Assembly: GCF_001421665.1 (NCBI RefSeq)
Contig: NZ_LMKV01000001.1
Coordinates: 842,695-906,694 of the forward strand
Reading direction: 5' to 3'
Length of the DNA: 64,000 bases
Source: Sphingobium sp. Leaf26
GTDB taxonomy: Bacteria > Pseudomonadota > Alphaproteobacteria > Sphingomonadales > Sphingomonadaceae
Made by a program: the position numbers and the translations under genes. Each line of letters starts with the position of its first letter. Positions within the stretch are counted from its first letter, which is position 1. The notes beneath the pieces are model-generated. The model searched no databases, was not told the DNA's origin, and worked only from the letters and a program-made list of their open reading frames with translations. This document shows, piece after piece, positions 1 through 8,060 of this stretch.

Positions 1-885
1 ATACCGGACAGCCAAGGCATCCTGCCTGTCCTTGACCGCCTGCCACAGATCGTCACTGACGATGCGCAGTTGCGGCATTTCAACCCGGATCCATTCGGAT
101 TCGGGATTGGTCCGGCTGATTCTGCGGCCGGTGCGCGGATCCTTGAGATAATGTTTGTGGTTCCAGACCCGCAAGCCAGCGTAGAGTTCGTTGTTGAGAA
201 TACCCACGCCCTGGCACCGCTTGCCGATCATGGTCGTGTCGCTCCACGCGCGGCCGGCGGGGCCGGCGACGCCCTCCGCGTTGAGATCACGGGCGATAGC
301 GCGGGGACTCTTGCCAGCAGCGAACTCGCGGAAGATGCGGTTCACCACCGACGCTTCGAGCGGCTCGATTTTGCATTCGCCGCGCACCAGTTCGCCTTCG
401 CTCGAAAGCCGCCGAACATTGCGGTATCCATACCCCACCGGCCCCGCCGAAAATCCCTTCTCGACGCGCCCGCGCTGCCCGCGATGGGTCTTCTTCGCCA
501 GGTCCTTGAGGAACAGCGCGTTCATCGTGCCCTTGAGGCCGACGTGGAGTTCGCTGATCTCGCCTTCTGCCAGCGTCACCAGCGGCACGCGCGCAAACTG
601 AAGATGCTTGTAGAGCGTCGCCACGTCTGCCTGGTCGCGCGACACACGGTCGAGCGCTTCGGCAATAACGATGTCGAACTTACCCGCCTGCGCGTCCTGG
701 AGTAGCGATTGAATGCCCGGACGCAGGATCATGCTCGCACCCGAGATCGCGGCATCCTGATAGCTGTGGACGACATACCAGCCCTCACGCTCGGCGCGCT
801 CGCGGCAGATGCGAAGCTGATCCTCGATCGATGCGGCGCTCTGCTGGTCCGAGGAGTAACGGGCATAAAGGGCAATGCGGGTCAT
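1..885 (-). CDS. Large serine recombinase (C-terminus beyond window edge)
   Basis: The reverse strand reads an open frame from an ATG at 885 to the window edge, about 295 residues with no stop. The N-terminus (LYARYSSDQQS, candidate nucleophile Ser11) is a resolvase-type catalytic domain, and about residues 145-260 look like the Recombinase domain (GPVGYGYRNV; IFREFAAGKSPRAIARDLN). Such proteins integrate and excise mobile elements through a 5'-phosphoserine intermediate. It follows the TumA-like gene by 29 bp on the same strand and is the most likely integrase of the island to its right. The C-terminal zinc/coiled-coil part is off-window, so completeness cannot be judged. Confidence 0.9.
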   Translation of the reverse strand, partial: MTRIALYARYSSDQQSAASIEDQLRICRERAEREGWYVVHSYQDAAISGASMILRPGIQSLLQDAQAGKFDIVIAEALDRVSRDQADVATLYKHLQFARVPLVTLAEGEISELHVGLKGTMNALFLKDLAKKTHRGQRGRVEKGFSAGPVGYGYRNVRRLSSEGELVRGECKIEPLEASVVNRIFREFAAGKSPRAIARDLNAEGVAGPAGRAWSDTTMIGKRCQGVGILNNELYAGLRVWNHKHYLKDPRTGRRISRTNPESEWIRVEMPQLRIVSDDLWQAVKDRQDALAVRY

Positions 886-914
886 GAGAAAAACTCCTGC
901 GATCCGTTCCGCCG

Positions 915-1256
915 TCAGGCAGCCTTAGTCAGCATGAAATCGACATGGACGCCGTCATAGGGAAAGACGATGCCGCGCCCTTCCTTATGGATTACACCAG
1001 CGCCGATGAGTGCCTGCACGTCGCCATGCACCGCCTTCATGTCCCGGCCCACGCGCCGCGCAGCCTCACGGATCGACATGACGCCTTGCCCGGTCATCGC
1101 CTGGATCAAATCCCAGCGCTTGCGGGTGAGAGTCTGCCACAACAGATCGGGACTGGCGAAGCTATGATGCGCGCCCTGGGCCTCGCCCCCGAAAGCGGCA
1201 AGCGCACGGCGCGTCACATCGTCGCGGCTGGCGACGGAGAGCGTTACGATGTTCAT
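915..1256 (-). CDS. TumA-like DNA-binding antitoxin (HVO_A0114 type)
   Basis: A 113-residue winged-helix-like protein. The middle (SIREAARRVGRDMKAVHGDV) is a helix-turn-helix and the C-terminus a short beta wing (GVIHKEGRGIVFPYDGV), as in MarR-like HVO_A0114 proteins. The start at 1256 is chosen because GGAGG lies about 5 nt upstream; the ATG 12 bp earlier overlaps that Shine-Dalgarno. Its ATGA start overlaps the stop of the TumE-like gene, so the two are translationally coupled. By analogy with TumE/TumA pairs it should neutralise the upstream toxin and may autoregulate. Assignment is by motif and context. Confidence 0.75.
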   Translation of the reverse strand: MNIVTLSVASRDDVTRRALAAFGGEAQGAHHSFASPDLLWQTLTRKRWDLIQAMTGQGVMSIREAARRVGRDMKAVHGDVQALIGAGVIHKEGRGIVFPYDGVHVDFMLTKAA

Positions 1257-1537
1257 TTTTGCCTCCATTGGTCCACGTCCTTCCAGAAGTCCGCCAGCAA
1301 TGCGGCGGGCGTCGTGAAGGCATAGGCCGTTTCGCTCTCGCCGATATGCCGTTGATCGCTCTTGCCGGCCTCATTGTCGTAGCGCAGCACGCAGATACTA
1401 TCGACAATATAGGCGAGAGCATATTTGAGATCGTGCATCGATCCCTTCACCGGCTGCCGCACCCGCCAGATACGAAGCTCCACAAAGGACTTCGCATCAA
1501 GCTGGTGACGTTCGTTGAGCAACGGTTCCGCCTTCAT
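1253..1537 (-). CDS. TumE-like toxin (DUF6516 family)
   Basis: A 94-residue protein with the layout of the TumE/DUF6516 family: a charged N-terminus, ELRIWRVRQPVKGSMHDLKY followed by ALAYIVDSICVLRYDNEAGKSDQRH, and a tail ending FTTPAALLADFWKDVDQW. It overlaps the TumA-like gene by 4 bp. The order toxin then antitoxin, next to a serine recombinase, fits an island-stabilising addiction module. The biochemical target of this family is not something the sequence shows. Confidence 0.72.
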   Translation of the reverse strand: MKAEPLLNERHQLDAKSFVELRIWRVRQPVKGSMHDLKYALAYIVDSICVLRYDNEAGKSDQRHIGESETAYAFTTPAALLADFWKDVDQWRQK

Positions 1538-1581
1538 GATGGACTATATGCCATCGAATGGCGTCGATGTCAATGACTCCA

Positions 1582-1779
1582 TCATTCTGTTCCTTTCGGC
1601 TCATTGTCATTGGCTGCCCTGCACGCGCGAATATGCTGGCGCGCAATATGGCGGCCGATGGCCTCCGCGATGCGGATCAGCGCCGTGTCAATGTCCACGC
1701 TGGGCGGCTCAGTGCCCGTCCCGTTATCGTTGGCGGCGGTCAGCCGATTGGGCGGCGCGGCGTTGTCACCCTTCTCCAT
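1582..1779 (-). CDS. Small hypothetical protein with ANDN motifs
   Basis: A 65-residue frame starting MEKGDNAAPPNRL, overlapping the 3' end of the AlpA-like gene by 14 bp in another frame. It carries two copies of the AANDN motif common in small sphingomonad proteins, around a helix (DTALIRIAEAIGRHIARQH). The open frame extends further upstream, but that part is the shadow of the AlpA-like gene, so the internal ATG at 1779 is preferred. No function recognised; position suggests it is co-transcribed from the alpA-like promoter with the toxin-antitoxin genes. Confidence 0.6.
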   Translation of the reverse strand: MEKGDNAAPPNRLTAANDNGTGTEPPSVDIDTALIRIAEAIGRHIARQHIRACRAANDNEPKGTE

Positions 1780-2005
1780 GGCCAGATTTCCCAAGCGATG
1801 GAGGATTGTCGTTGTCCGGCCGGTAAGCGGCGGGATCGGCGACCCAGCGATTGACGGCCGACTCGTGCCAGCCAGCACCATGGATGCTGATGGGCACTTG
1901 TCGGGGGAACGTCCCTTCCGCGATCTTGCGGTAGATAGTGGACCGGGAAAGGCCGGTGCGGTCGAGAACGGTTTTGAGGCGAATGATACGATCGGTGTTC
2001 GGCAT
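1766..2005 (-). CDS. AlpA-family helix-turn-helix regulator
   Basis: A 79-residue protein beginning MPNTDRIIRLKTVLDRTGLS; RTGLSRSTIYRKIAEGTFPRQ is the AlpA/phage-regulator winged HTH, followed by WHESAVNRWVADP. AlpA-like proteins control excision or integration genes of prophages and islands. It is the first gene of a leftward unit (alpA, small ORF, tumE, tumA, recombinase) and has an array of short repeats upstream that could be its operator. Family assignment is firm; the regulated target is inferred from context. Confidence 0.85.
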   Translation of the reverse strand: MPNTDRIIRLKTVLDRTGLSRSTIYRKIAEGTFPRQVPISIHGAGWHESAVNRWVADPAAYRPDNDNPPSLGKSGHGEG

Positions 2006-2040
2006 AAAAGAGCTTTCAAGTTATGCGTTACCAAAGCCCC

Positions 2041-2155
2041 CTACAGCCAGCATTGGCGGACTTTCCGCGTAAGACAAGACGCCTGGCGCAGCCTGTCAGG
2101 CCACCCAGATACATGTCGTAGGGCTGTAGAGGGACGGTGAGGGACATTGGCGGAC
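2041..2155. repeat. Short direct and inverted repeats upstream of alpA-like gene
   Basis: CATTGGCGGAC occurs at 2051-2061 and again at 2145-2155. GGAC also recurs at 2132, 2142 and 2152, exactly 10 bp apart, so on one face of the helix. CTACAGCC at 2041-2048 and GGCTGTAG at 2122-2129 form inverted arms. This looks like an operator or recombination accessory site for the AlpA-like protein or the serine recombinase; which one is not decidable here. Confidence 0.45.
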
Positions 2156-2733
2156 GTAGAGAGAATTAGCGGGAACTTGCCCGCCTCATTGCCCACGCGC
2201 GTTTTCTCAATCGCTGTTGCCTGATTGCCACGCTTTTTACGCTAGCCGGTCCCCGCAGATCGTCTGAGCTATGATGTATTTGGCATATCCATCGTCCCTT
2301 GCGATGGCCTGCCCGTCGCGAATCAATCTGCCTCAAACGATCCCATCCTGCAAGGGCAGCTCCCAGTGGTGCCGTCTCGCTCATTATCCTTGCGTGTCGC
2401 CTTTTTCATTAGCTGCATGCGATCGCGTCACCGGCGACGAAGACTTGCTATGCTCCCGTAATTCTTCGGGAGTTGAAGTAAGATGGCCGCTCTCGCGCAT
2501 CCATGCAGTCGCGCCTTCAGGATTATGCGAACTTTAGGACTGTGACAGACGCGAGAGCAGGCCACTACCAACGCGCGGAAAAGCAGGCGTGGGCACCGGC
2601 TTTCCGTATCGTTTGCCGAAAAAGCGATGCCCAAAGTCGCTTGCAACGTTGATTAATTCGCCTGCACCGCCCTATCTAACGGAACGCTCACTTGTGGCCG
2701 AAGTTTGATCCGCAAAGGACGGGCAAACGCGCG
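2156..2733. other. Non-coding interval between regulatory operon and kinase
   Basis: No convincing gene on either strand; the short open frames lack family motifs and ribosome binding sites. Apart from the repeat array at its left edge, nothing specific was recognised. It probably holds the promoters of the leftward alpA unit and the rightward kinase. Confidence 0.4.
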
Positions 2734-4663
2734 ATGGACAGATCAGAACATTCACTGGGCACGAGTAGCAAATTCGAGCTGCTGGTTCAGAGTGTAACCG
2801 ACTACGCGATATACATGTTGGACGCCCAAGGACGGGTTGCCAGCTGGAATCCCGGCGCACGCCGCTTCAAGGGTTACGAGCACGATGAGATTATCGGTGA
2901 GCATTTTTCCAGGTTTTATACGCAAGAGGATCAGACGCGGGAATCCCCCGGATAGCACTCGAAACCGCCGAGCGGGACGGCCGGTTCGAAGCGGAAGGCT
3001 GGCGCGTTCGCAAGGATGGAAGTCGTTTCTGGGCAAGCGTCGTCATTGATCCGATCCGCAATCCAACCGGAACGGTGGTCGGCTTTGCCAAAGTGACGCG
3101 TGACCTGACCGAACGCCGTGTCGCTGAAGAGGAGTTGCGCGCGAGCGAGGAACGCTTCCGGCTGCTTGTGCAGAGTGTGACTGACTATGCCATCTATATG
3201 CTGGACCGCGACGGTCATGTCAGTAGCTGGAATGCAGGAGCCGAGCGGTTCAAGGGTTACACGTCCAATGAAATCATCGGGCAGCATTTCTCTAATTTTT
3301 ACACGTTAGAGGACCGGGCGGCGGGAATCCCAGTTCTGGCATTGCAAACGGCGGAGCGTGAAGGCCGCTTCGAGGCAGAAGGGTGGCGCGTGCGGAAGGA
3401 CGGCTCTCGTTTCTGGGCAAGCGTCATTATCGATCCGATCCGGAATGACGAGAATGCGCTCCTGGGCTATGCCAAGATTACACGCGATCTCACGGAGAAG
3501 CGTGCGATCGAGGAACAATTGCGCCAGTCCCAGAAGATGGAGGCGGTGGGTCAACTGACCGGAGGTCTTGCCCACGATTTCAACAACCTTCTGACCGGCA
3601 TCGGCGGTAGTCTGGAAATGATGCAGGTGCGGATGGCGCAAGGTCGTACGGCCGAAATCGAGCGTTATGTCTTGGCGGCGCAAGGCGCCGTCAAACGTGC
3701 CGCAACACTGACCCAGCGTCTGCTGGCCTTTTCTAGAAGACAGACGCTCGATCCAAGAACAACCAATGTTAATCGCCTGCTAGCCGGACTCGAAGACCTG
3801 ATCCGCCAAACTATCGGCCCTGGCATCGCGCTTGATGTGGTAGGTGCAAGCGGTCTTTGGCCAACTTTCATCGACCCCCATCAGCTCGAAAATGCCGTCC
3901 TAAATTTGTGCATCAATGCGCGTGACGCGATGCCCAACGGAGGCAAACTCACGATCGAAACCGCAAATCGTTGGCTGGACGATCGTGCGGCTCGGAAACA
4001 GGATTTGCCCGTTGGGCAATATGTTTCGGTTTGCGTCACCGACACCGGGACAGGCATGACACCTGAGGTTATTACACGCGCGTTCGAGCCCTTTTTCACC
4101 ACCAAGCCCCTGGGTGACGGAACCGGGCTTGGCCTGTCGATGGTTTATGGCTTTGCCCGACAGTCAGGTGGACAGATCAGAATCTATTCCGAAGTAGGCC
4201 ACGGCACTACGATGTGCATTTATCTGCCGCGTCAGGCTGTTGACAGCGTAGACGATACCGAGGCTACCTTTCATGTGCCGGTTGAACAAGCGAGTGACGG
4301 GAAAGTGATCCTCGTGATCGACGATGAGCCCACGATCCGCATGCTTACACTGAATTGCTGACAGAGGCGGGCTATACCGTATTAGAGGCGCCTGACGGAC
4401 CGACGGGACTTCGTGTTCTCAATTCTGATGCAAGGATAGATTTGCTTGTCACCGACGTGGGCCTGCCCGCCGGTATGAACGGGCGACAAGTTGCCGATGC
4501 GGCGCGGGTCAGCCGACCTGACTTGATGGTGCTATTCATCACTGGCTATGCTGAGAACGCGGTCGTTAGCGGTGGGCTGGACAAGGGTATGTACGTCCTT
4601 TCAAAGCCGTTCCCGATGGATATTCTTCTGGCCGGTCGCATCAGGGACATCATGAGTGATTGA
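2734..4663 (+). pseudogene. Hybrid PAS-PAS histidine kinase-receiver, two frameshifts
   Basis: Joined across two frame breaks this is one protein: PAS (from about 2760), a second PAS (from about 3155), HisKA (LTGGLAHDFNNLLTGIGGS), HATPase (NLCINARDAMPNGG; GDGTGLGLSMVYGF) and a receiver domain with DDE (LVIDDEP) and phosphoacceptor Asp (LLVTDVGLPAG). Aligning PAS1 with PAS2 puts one missing base near 2935-2940; the second break is near 4346-4352, just inside the receiver. Each restores the frame with one added base. The remaining open pieces are 2692-2955, 3075-4361 and 4355-4663. Either the gene is inactivated or these are single-base assembly errors. The TTG at 2692 is a less likely start than the ATG at 2734. 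Confidence 0.8.
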
Positions 4664-4757
4664 AACGAAAAGAGGTGCCGCATTAGCCATCGTATCCGTC
4701 GCGATTACGATTGGTTCCTGGGTTCCTGCGGTTGCCGCCAAGGGTTCGACTGAGTAG
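4656..4757 (+). CDS. Possible 33-residue signal-peptide-only ORF
   Basis: A GTG at 4656, overlapping the receiver-domain stop, opens a 33-codon frame that reads like a Sec leader: basic start (IETKRG), hydrophobic core (AALAIVSVAITIGSW) and VPAVAAK, then stops. It may be a tiny exported peptide, the stub of a truncated secreted gene, or chance. No ribosome binding site stands out. Confidence 0.25.
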   Translation: MIETKRGAALAIVSVAITIGSWVPAVAAKGSTE

Positions 4758-4791
4758 GGTACAGGTCATTTATATCTAAGGATGCAGGCCT

Positions 4792-5793
4792 GTGACCCCA
4801 GAGATGCCCAAGCCACATGACTGGAAACCAGAGCATTTACGCGTTGCCATAAACGCCGCGGGTGTCGCCTTGTGGGCTTGGAATGTCGATACCGATGAAT
4901 TCACGATGGATGAACAGGGCTTCGAGCTCTGGGGCCTCAAGTGGTCCGGGAAAGTCACATTCGAGCAGCTTTCAGCGCATATCCACCCCGCTGACCGAGA
5001 CCGGGTGCGCGCTGCCTTCACGGCGACGCGCGCCATCCTTGGCCCCTATGAAACCGATTTTCGCATCCTGATCGAGGATGAGGTTCGTTGGATCGCTACC
5101 CGCGGACAGGGGGAAGACGTTGGGATCGTTGGGCGGACCATGTTCGGCATTTTCCTTGACGTGACAGGACGAAAGCAAGCGGAAGAAGGCAATGAACTGT
5201 TGGCGGGAGAGATGAGCCACCGCGTCAAAAACCTTCTCTCCATTGCCTCGGGACTGACTGCCATCTCTTCACGTTCAGCAGCGACGGTGGAGGATATGGC
5301 GATCGAACTGACCGAGCGCCTTTCTGCGCTGGGCCGGGCGCATGATCTCGTCCGGCCACTGCCCAACGGCCAGGGGGACGCGGCGCTGCTGGGTGACCTT
5401 CTTTCCGTGTTGCTGTCCCCCTATGACGACCTTGGGGCATTCAAGGGAAGAATCCGCGTCGCCGTGGAGCGAATGGGTGTCGGACAGTCGTCTGCAACCG
5501 CCTTGGCGCTCGTCATCCACGAATTGGCGACCAATTCGATGAAATATGGCGCGCTATCTGCACAAGCAGGAACGCTGGACATTACCAGCACGTCCGAGAG
5601 TGACGATGTCGTGCTGACCTGGCTAGAACGAGGAGGACCGCAGGTGAAAAAGCCTAACGGACTGGGTGGCTTTGGAAGCAAGCTGGTGCAGCGCAGCGTA
5701 ACGGGCCAGCTTGGCGGCGCCATCAGCTATGACTGGGACGAAGGCGGCCTGATCGTGTCTCTTCGGATGAAACGAACACGCCTTACGTCTTGA
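4792..5793 (+). CDS. PAS-domain HWE-family sensor histidine kinase
   Basis: A 333-residue soluble kinase. A PAS fold spans about residues 15-130 (AAGVALWAWNVDTDEF; IHPADRDRVRAAF; FLDVTGRKQAEE). The HWE-type core follows, with the phosphoacceptor His in GEMSHRVKNLLSIASGL and the N-box HELATNSMKYGALS, ending in a short ATP lid (GGFGSKLVQRSVTGQLGG). HWE kinases commonly sense light, redox or general stress signals and often lack a transmembrane sensor, as here. The start is a GTG at 4792; the ATG at 4804 is an alternative. It follows the broken hybrid kinase in the same orientation, but no intact partner regulator is adjacent. Confidence 0.9.
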   Translation: MTPEMPKPHDWKPEHLRVAINAAGVALWAWNVDTDEFTMDEQGFELWGLKWSGKVTFEQLSAHIHPADRDRVRAAFTATRAILGPYETDFRILIEDEVRWIATRGQGEDVGIVGRTMFGIFLDVTGRKQAEEGNELLAGEMSHRVKNLLSIASGLTAISSRSAATVEDMAIELTERLSALGRAHDLVRPLPNGQGDAALLGDLLSVLLSPYDDLGAFKGRIRVAVERMGVGQSSATALALVIHELATNSMKYGALSAQAGTLDITSTSESDDVVLTWLERGGPQVKKPNGLGGFGSKLVQRSVTGQLGGAISYDWDEGGLIVSLRMKRTRLTS

Positions 5794-6080
5794 AATCGTT
5801 CACCGCACTGGTGCCGCGGACCGTCGCGTTCGCTCGGGAGACGATCGCAGGACGCGGGATTAGCTTTGCCGCCCCCATGCGGATATCACATATATCGCGG
5901 TATTCGTTCTTAGGATCACTGGCACGAGAATGATGGTCGCATCTACAGAGGGGCCGGGCTCGTTTCCGCCTAAATTATCTAAATTTAACACGTCAAACCG
6001 CTACACTCTTAAATCGTTAACCATTCTCATATATACCCCGTTAACAGGTCGCGATTGATTATCATTACCTTTGCGTAAGG

Positions 6081-6356
6081 ATGGCAACGGTTATGGACGC
6101 TGCGGCGATTTTAGGCATATTTCGAAAATGCCATGCACCGCTGACTGCGGAACTCAAAGTCGGGCCGGTGGTCGCTCCCGTGACGATCCACAAGGCGAAT
6201 GCTTACGGCATAGTGTTTTCCGGACAGTGCGTTGCTCCAGTGAATGATCCGGTGACGGTGATCCTGCGAGACCTGAAAGCTGAAGGCATCATCAGTTCGC
6301 GGACAGATAGACGATCAGCTCTGCTGTTTGTTAGGCCGGCACAAAATTGGTCCTAG
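6081..6356 (+). CDS. Hypothetical 91-residue protein
   Basis: A small frame preceded by an AT-rich stretch (about 5960-6060) that could carry a promoter, with AAGG right before the ATG. A second ATG at 6093 is possible. The protein has two halves, AAAILGIFRKCHAPL and a C-terminal NDPVTVILRDLKAEGIISSR that looks like a recognition helix. No family recognised. The 287 bp upstream (5794-6080) hold nothing else that I can identify. Confidence 0.45.
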   Translation: MATVMDAAAILGIFRKCHAPLTAELKVGPVVAPVTIHKANAYGIVFSGQCVAPVNDPVTVILRDLKAEGIISSRTDRRSALLFVRPAQNWS

Positions 6357-6411
6357 CCCGTCTTGCGTGCCTCCTGCTATTGGCACATTTCTGGCTTGCC
6401 CCCTTGGGATG

Positions 6412-6534
6412 CTACGCAAGTTCGTCTGTGGGATGCATTAGCTGGTCCATCGCCCGCGCTGCTCGTTCGGCGTAAGCCTCGACCAAAATCTGATATATTT
6501 CGGTGGCTGCTGGCGACTGGGATTGCTTTGCCAT
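6412..6534 (-). CDS. Small 40-residue hypothetical protein
   Basis: On the reverse strand an ATG at 6534 is preceded by AGGAAG at a 9-nt spacing and opens a 40-codon frame (MAKQSQSPAATEIYQILVEA, then an alanine/arginine-rich helix AERAARAMDQLM). It is amphipathic and helical. No family recognised; it is supported mainly by its ribosome binding site and protein-like composition. Confidence 0.4.
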   Translation of the reverse strand: MAKQSQSPAATEIYQILVEAYAERAARAMDQLMHPTDELA

Positions 6535-6664
6535 CAGCGATTGCTTCCTGCACCTCTGCGAGCAATAATAGAATTCCGATCCTGGCACGCGGCATCCTTA
6601 AGGCTCAAGTAGAGGCATTTTGGGACGCGCGTGATCGGTTTGCAATGTCGTTACGTACTCGAAT

Positions 6665-6847
6665 CTATTTTTGATTCGTCTTACGGGGCTTGAACGCAAA
6701 CCGCCCAGCCGCATCTCGGAAATTTCTCGCGCGTGCACGATGGGTGTCGATCTGGAGTGGATCGTTATAATGGGCGCGGGCAGCGGCAGCCTCTTCCTCT
6801 GCCGCGAGCTGTAACAGCCTGTGATACTCTGCTTTTCGATTAATCAT
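6665..6847 (-). CDS. Small alanine/glutamate-rich hypothetical protein
   Basis: A 60-residue frame (MINRKAEYHRLLQLAAEEEA then RAHYNDPLQIDTHRARARNF) predicted to be almost entirely helical and basic at the C-terminus. It lies 130 bp upstream of the 40-residue ORF on the same strand, so the two may form a small leftward unit. No function recognised. Confidence 0.5.
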   Translation of the reverse strand: MINRKAEYHRLLQLAAEEEAAAARAHYNDPLQIDTHRARARNFRDAAGRFAFKPRKTNQK

Positions 6848-8060
6848 GGCTTTCTCAAACTTGCGGCCATGATTATGGTTTCACTAGGTAAGCGACAAAG
6901 GCGACTGAGGTCCACGAGTGTAGCTGGTCGCGTTCGAAGACGTCAGCGGCATGGGCGGACGCTGGTGAAAGCGGCAAGAGGTGATCCCGACAAGTCAGAA
7001 GGGTCGCGCACCGACTCGCCAAGATCGACAGCCAATTAAATAGCAACATCGCTCTTTGCAAAGGAATGTTGTCGTTGCGGCAACTGCGACTTCCGCCGTC
7101 GCGCGACGGGTGGTCTGGCTGTTGTCCTGGGCGATGGTGACCCTGACATGACGTCCAAATGCGTGGGGGCAGCAGGCGGCAGCGCCAGGGTCAATCAGAC
7201 GATTAGCTCAATAACGCGACCGCGGCAAATACGACGAAGCCAACACGAAAATGCCCTGCCTCTCTCCGGCGACGAAGTGACAGGAGTAAGCTTACCTTTA
7301 GCAGAAACGGCGAGGTTTCATGCGCCCTCGTAGATTGAATATTTGCTCAGCACCGCGCGATAATTGGGGCCGTCACCCTTGATATCGTCCATGGTGGGCG
7401 GATTTGATACTCGAAGAACGGATGTGCTACCGCCTGACAACAAGCAGCTTTTTGATCGGGTATACCGCCCGGATGCTTCCCTCCCAGAGTATCAGCTAAA
7501 CGAAACTTCGTCCTTTGACGCCGACTGCGGGGAAAGTCCTACCCCCTAACAAAACCGGTGCGGCGTCAGGAATCCCGCCGTCGATTAGATGGCGCTTCCT
7601 CGAATTCCTACGCGCCGATGGCAACTTAGAGAATTGCGATCGGCACTTAGGCTGACAAACGATTTATTGTATGGCGAAGAGCGGGATAAAATTAGTCATG
7701 AGCCAGGGGGCGTCCCCGCGCATTCCGCACGGGTCGCGCTCTATTCCGCTTCGCTCCACCGAGCCACCTCTGCGCGCCGTCTCGTCGCCTTCGGCGTCAC
7801 GATCGCATGACGCGGGGGATTGCCAGGCTAATCCCCATGCAGACATCGCGCCGGGCGCGATGGCGTTAACCGGCTCCGGCAAGCGGTGTGGGCGTCGCTA
7901 CCTCTAGGCCCGTCGCGGCGAGCCCGCAACCCGGCGGTGCCGGGTCTTCCTCTTCGTTTCAGCCTTGCAGGTGCAGCCCGCCTCTGCCGACGCGCCTTCC
8001 GGTCGCTCTTGCCGCCCACCCCGCATTCCGGGGCCGGTGTGTTGCAAGAGGAGAAAGACA
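6848..8060. other. 1.2 kb interval without a confident gene, upstream of parB-like gene
   Basis: Several short open frames exist on both strands, but none has a family signature or a good ribosome binding site. A reverse-strand stretch ending near 7327 reads MDDIKGDGPNYRAVLSKYSI and looks like the tail of a decayed gene. The right-hand 250 bp carry strong palindromes (separate entry). The region may hold the promoter and a DNA site for the ParB-like protein. Confidence 0.4.
7815..7861. repeat. Two adjacent palindromes upstream of parB-like gene
   Basis: GGGGATT (7815-7821) pairs with AATCCCC (7830-7836) around an 8-nt loop. ATCGCGCC (7845-7852) pairs with GGCGCGAT (7854-7861) around a single base. 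They lie about 200 bp before the ParB-like start and could be a partition-type site or an operator, but neither match is to a site I can name with confidence. Confidence 0.45.

Noticed and set aside
7965..8060. Extended N-terminus of the ParB-like protein
   Set aside because: Proline/cysteine/arginine-rich leader sequence; GTG at 8061 has the ribosome binding site and begins the conserved domain.
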